Source of the DNA: MGBC113645 sp036308445
Lineage (GTDB): Bacteria > Bacillota_I > Bacilli_A > Erysipelotrichales > Coprobacillaceae
Assembly: GCA_036308445.1 (NCBI GenBank)
Contig: JAXJVS010000113.1
Span: 1-16,161, forward strand
Reading direction: 5' to 3'
Length of the DNA stretch: 16,161 bases
Shown here: piece after piece, positions 13,753 through 16,161 of the stretch
How positions within the stretch are numbered: position 1 is the stretch's first letter
Layout: every line of letters starts with the position of its first letter
Program-made: the position numbers and the translations under genes
The notes under the pieces: generated by a model
The model's input: the letters and a program-made list of their open reading frames with translations, nothing else
Told to the model about the DNA's origin: nothing
Database searches by the model: none

Positions 13753-13881
13753 ATGATCTGCACTTATGAATACTATAGAATTACAAATAATAATGATGTT
13801 GTTAATGGTTTGATAAAAAGTGAACGTTATTTCAATTGTGATAATTTCGTTAAGATTTTTTCATTCTTTAAAAATAAATAA
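13753..13881 (+). CDS. Orphan 42-residue small ORF of unknown function
   Basis: The ORF reads ATG to TAA and encodes 42 residues beginning MICTYEYYRITNNND and ending KIFSFFKNK; Asn, Tyr, Phe and Lys dominate. There is no membrane helix, Cys motif or recognisable domain (two isolated Cys only). Support: GGAGG ten bases before the ATG, a TATAAT upstream, and a strong terminator 28 bases after the stop, so the region forms its own transcription unit. It could equally be a small RNA (about 13716-13936) with an incidental ORF. It fills the 390-base gap between the PucR-type gene and rsmE. Confidence 0.45.
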   Translation: MICTYEYYRITNNNDVVNGLIKSERYFNCDNFVKIFSFFKNK

Positions 13882-13908
13882 TTATACTTACTATATAAAT
13901 TCCCCACG

Positions 13909-13937
13909 AAAAGACTGTTTGAGAAACAGTCTTTTTT
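13909..13937 (+). terminator. Rho-independent terminator before rsmE
   Basis: A perfect 12-bp stem (13909-13920 with 13924-13935) has loop GAG and is followed by Ts. It ends the transcript of the small ORF or RNA upstream. Its A/T-rich feet would also allow minus-strand use, but no minus-strand gene needs it. Confidence 0.92.
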
Positions 13938-13968
13938 GTTTTATTGTCTTTTTTAACATGTCAAAATG

Positions 13969-13977
13969 TGGTAGAAT
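13969..13977 (+). promoter_or_regulatory. Extended -10 promoter of rsmE
   Basis: TGGTAGAAT is TGn plus TAGAAT (5 of 6). No -35 at proper spacing. The SD AGGTGAT starts at 13984, 6 nt further on. Confidence 0.55.
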
Positions 13978-13993
13978 GTGGGCAGGTGATAAT

Positions 13994-14728
13994 ATGCAAA
14001 GATATTTTATAAAAGGAAATTTAGAAGAAAAAAATGACTTTATTGTAGAAGAGGATCAAAAGAAACATATTGAAAAAGTTATGCGCTGTAAAAATGGTGA
14101 TAAAGTTATATGTATTGATGATTTTTCACATGTTTATCTTTGTGAAATAAAGGATGTTCACCAAGGAATATTGACAAAGAGTGAAATGTTAGAAGAAGAT
14201 CATGAATTAGATATAGATGTAACATTAATATATGGGTTACCTAAAAGTGATAAATTTGAGTTTGTATTACAGAAATCAACAGAATTAGGTGTGAATAGAA
14301 TCGTTCCTTTTTTATCCAAAAGAAGTATTATTAAAACTGATAAAAAGACATTTAGTAAAAAATATGAACGCTTCAATCGTATTTTAAAAGAAGCGGCAGA
14401 ACAGTCTTATCGTTTAAAAGTACCAACAGTAGAACCGTTAGTAACAACGAAAGAATTAAAGGATTACTTATCTGATGTTAATCTTGTTGCTTATGAGGAA
14501 GCTAGTAAAGCTGGTGAAAAGAGTCATTTACAAAAAGCATTAATGAGTGATTATAATTCTATTACGATTATTGTTGGCCCTGAAGGTGGTTTTGATCAAA
14601 GTGAGATTGATTATATGAAATCTTTAGGAATTGTTGAATGTTCTTTAGGAAAAAGGATTTTAAGAAGTGAAACGGCACCTTTATATATGTTGAGTGTTAT
14701 TGGATATACGAGGGAGTTGATGAAGTAA
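13994..14728 (+). CDS. rsmE: 16S rRNA (uracil-1498-N3)-methyltransferase
   Basis: RsmE methylates N3 of U1498 in 16S rRNA using S-adenosylmethionine. The 244 residues are family length. The N-terminal PUA-like part has HIEKVMRCKNGDKV; the SPOUT knot domain has LIYGLPKSDKFEFVLQK with STELGV, the SAM-loop motif GPEGGF (195-200) and SLGKRILRSETAPL. The ATG at 13994 follows AGGTGAT and begins the family N-terminus; a longer in-frame reading from 13820 would run through the terminator and the small ORF. Its TAA directly abuts the next ATG. In B. subtilis the order is prmA-rsmE-mtaB; here prmA is missing and an extra gene lies between rsmE and mtaB. Confidence 0.95.
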   Translation: MQRYFIKGNLEEKNDFIVEEDQKKHIEKVMRCKNGDKVICIDDFSHVYLCEIKDVHQGILTKSEMLEEDHELDIDVTLIYGLPKSDKFEFVLQKSTELGVNRIVPFLSKRSIIKTDKKTFSKKYERFNRILKEAAEQSYRLKVPTVEPLVTTKELKDYLSDVNLVAYEEASKAGEKSHLQKALMSDYNSITIIVGPEGGFDQSEIDYMKSLGIVECSLGKRILRSETAPLYMLSVIGYTRELMK

Positions 14729-15499
14729 ATGGGATTTATTGAAACTTTAAATAAATATTGTAAAAAGATTCCTTTAAATAAAACAGAGCTATATAAAAGA
14801 ATTGAAGAAGAAAAAAAGAATCTGGAATCTAATAGTTTTAAGGTTAAAATTAAAGATGAGTTTGATATGTTTGATATTGAATTAATATTAAACGGTTTTG
14901 TAACTAAAAATAAAATAGATGAAGCATATCAGATGTTTTTAAATGAAAATTATGATATATTAAGTTATCTTAACTATGAAGAAAGAAGAAGAATGTTTAA
15001 TCGGGATTTAGAAGAACTATTAAAGCATGTTCCGTCTTTTTATGATGAGAAGAGTGAAACACAAATCTATATTCCTTTTTTAGAACCATTTGTTAATAGA
15101 AGATACACTGAGGATTATGCGGTATTGATGTTAAAGCAGCATCGTGATTATGTTGAAGGATATGAGGCTCATATCCATTCTGCCATTGAATTGTATGGTA
15201 ATGGGATATATCAAACAGATTTTTCTTCGTTAAGAGTTGTCTATGAAGATGAAAGACATATTTGTTTTTATTTTGATGAATTATATACGGTTTATATATT
15301 TAAGAAGAATTCTTTAGAATTTTTGAATAAAGTATGTTTTGTGGATGATAAACGTAAAGCAAAAATATCTATTGATGATGTAAAAGAGGTTATTTCTTTG
15401 ATTGAATCTTATAGATATATGGATTGTTTAGATTATTTGAAAAATAAAGAACTTATATCTGAAAAGACATATAAAAGAATTTATAAAAAATATAGATAG
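14729..15499 (+). CDS. Unrecognised 256-residue protein between rsmE and mtaB
   Basis: I do not recognise this protein. It is soluble, with no signal or membrane helix, rich in Glu, Lys, Tyr and Asp. The first ~115 residues look helical (KRIEEEKKNLESN; YQMFLNENYDILSYL with NYEERRRMF); the middle has PFLEPFVNRRYTEDYAVLML and AHIHSAIELYGNG; then an alternating-beta stretch (SLRVVYEDERHICFYFDELYT) and a helical Lys/Tyr-rich end. No catalytic motif is obvious. The ATG follows the rsmE TAA with no gap; AGGGAG (14711-14716) lies 12 bases upstream, and translational coupling is likely. mtaB follows after 11 bases, so all three probably share one mRNA, hinting at an RNA- or translation-related role by association only. 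Confidence 0.85.
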   Translation: MGFIETLNKYCKKIPLNKTELYKRIEEEKKNLESNSFKVKIKDEFDMFDIELILNGFVTKNKIDEAYQMFLNENYDILSYLNYEERRRMFNRDLEELLKHVPSFYDEKSETQIYIPFLEPFVNRRYTEDYAVLMLKQHRDYVEGYEAHIHSAIELYGNGIYQTDFSSLRVVYEDERHICFYFDELYTVYIFKKNSLEFLNKVCFVDDKRKAKISIDDVKEVISLIESYRYMDCLDYLKNKELISEKTYKRIYKKYR

Positions 15500-15510
15500 A
15501 AAGGATTTTT

Positions 15511-16161
15511 ATGAAAACAGTTGCTTTCCATACTTTAGGTTGTAAAGTTAATACATATGAATCAGAAGCAATGCTTAAGTTATTTGCGAATGATGGTTAT
15601 AAAGAAGTTGATTTTAAAGAAAAAGCAGATGTATATGTTATCAATACGTGTACAGTTACAAATGCAGGAGATTCTAAATCAAGACAGATGATTAGAAAAT
15701 CTCATCGTAATAACCCTAATGCAGTTATTTGTGTTGTAGGATGCTATAGTCAGGTAGCTAGTGAAGAAATTAAAACTATTGAAGGAGTTAGTATTGTTTT
15801 AGGGACTCAGTTTAGGAATCAGGTTGTAGAATTGGTTCATGAGTATCTACAAACTCATGAACAGATTGTTCGTATTGCTGATGTTATGCGTTCTGCTCGT
15901 TTTGAAGATTTAGATATAGATGAGTTTACTAAGAATACAAGAGCATTCTTGAAAATACAGGACGGCTGCAATAATTTCTGTACTTATTGTATTATTCCGT
16001 ATGCAAGAGGAAAAATGCGTTCTAGAAGTAAGGAGAGTGTTTTATCTCAAGCACAGTCTTTAGTTAATCATGGTTTTAGTGAGATTGTTTTAACTGGTAT
16101 TCATACTGCTGGTTATGGGCAGGATTTTGATGATTATAGTTTTTATGATTTATTGGTTGAT
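15511..16161 (+). CDS. mtaB: tRNA t6A37 methylthiotransferase MtaB, N-terminal part (3' end outside window)
   Basis: MtaB is a radical SAM enzyme that adds a methylthio group at C2 of N6-threonylcarbamoyladenosine-37 (t6A to ms2t6A) in ANN-decoding tRNAs. The 217 residues present contain the UPF0004 domain with the first cluster ligands C11 (TLGCKVN), C47 (NTCTVTN) and C78 (VVGCYSQ), and the radical SAM motif C153-x3-C157-x2-C160 (DGCNNFCTYCIIPYARG). The rest of the radical SAM barrel and the TRAM domain lie beyond the window. TLGCKVN, rather than the motif of MiaB or RimO, favours MtaB. AAAGGAT lies just before the ATG. Last visible gene of the rsmE unit. Confidence 0.95.
   Translation, partial: MKTVAFHTLGCKVNTYESEAMLKLFANDGYKEVDFKEKADVYVINTCTVTNAGDSKSRQMIRKSHRNNPNAVICVVGCYSQVASEEIKTIEGVSIVLGTQFRNQVVELVHEYLQTHEQIVRIADVMRSARFEDLDIDEFTKNTRAFLKIQDGCNNFCTYCIIPYARGKMRSRSKESVLSQAQSLVNHGFSEIVLTGIHTAGYGQDFDDYSFYDLLVD

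Noticed and set aside
13820..13993. Longer N-terminus for rsmE
   Set aside because: It would span the small ORF's end, a strong terminator and the rsmE promoter and SD; the family starts at MQRYF.

Overview
The window looks like chromosomal core genome of a low-GC, endospore-forming member of the Firmicutes (Bacillota). The DNA is AT-rich and genes carry Bacillus-type Shine-Dalgarno sequences (AAGGAGG, or GAGGTGAT pairing with the 16S tail). Protein families and gene order are Firmicutes-like: dacB-spmA-spmB-rluB, cmk-der, rqcH beside gmk, rsmE followed by mtaB. Of the 20 stop codons I can place, 16 are TAA, 4 TAG and none TGA. That usage, with the gene styles, makes an Erysipelotrichia-like lineage plausible, but I cannot prove the taxon. 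I see no tRNA, rRNA, insertion sequence, phage gene or CRISPR array.

Layout. 1-2683: the 3' end of an NlpC/P60 wall hydrolase, then nnr (NAD(P)HX repair), convergent with pgeF (YfiH/LACC1 family). 2754-5387: a cysteine-rich, coat-like small protein convergent with rqcH (ribosome quality control); rqcH is divergent from gmk. 5637-8503: the spore-maturation block, a D,D-carboxypeptidase, SpmA and SpmB, followed by the 23S pseudouridine synthase RluB. 8605-9049: a zinc-ribbon small protein convergent with a mono-cluster ferredoxin. 9362-12417: an unrecognised tail-anchored acidic protein, cmk, der, and a SpoVIF-like protein. 12443-13603: a PucR-type regulator on the minus strand with a palindrome in its promoter. 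13753-13881: an orphan 42-codon ORF with its own terminator. 13994-16161: rsmE, an unrecognised 256-residue gene, and mtaB, which runs off the end.

How it fits together. Three transcription units carry sporulation-type signals. The dacB-spmA-spmB operon has an exact sigma-E -10 (CATACATT) before it. The cysteine-rich gene and the SpoVIF-like gene both have sigma-K-like CATAnnnTA elements. The remaining genes are housekeeping: nucleotide kinases, ribosome assembly and modification, tRNA modification, metabolite repair and stalled-ribosome rescue.

The most striking structural pattern is promoter compactness. In 11 of 12 start sites where I can place a -10, the Shine-Dalgarno begins only 4-9 nt after the -10 box, so the predicted mRNA would start at or almost at the ribosome binding site. 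I found no clear new defence or mobile system. The undescribed material is limited to a few unknown genes and this leader architecture.
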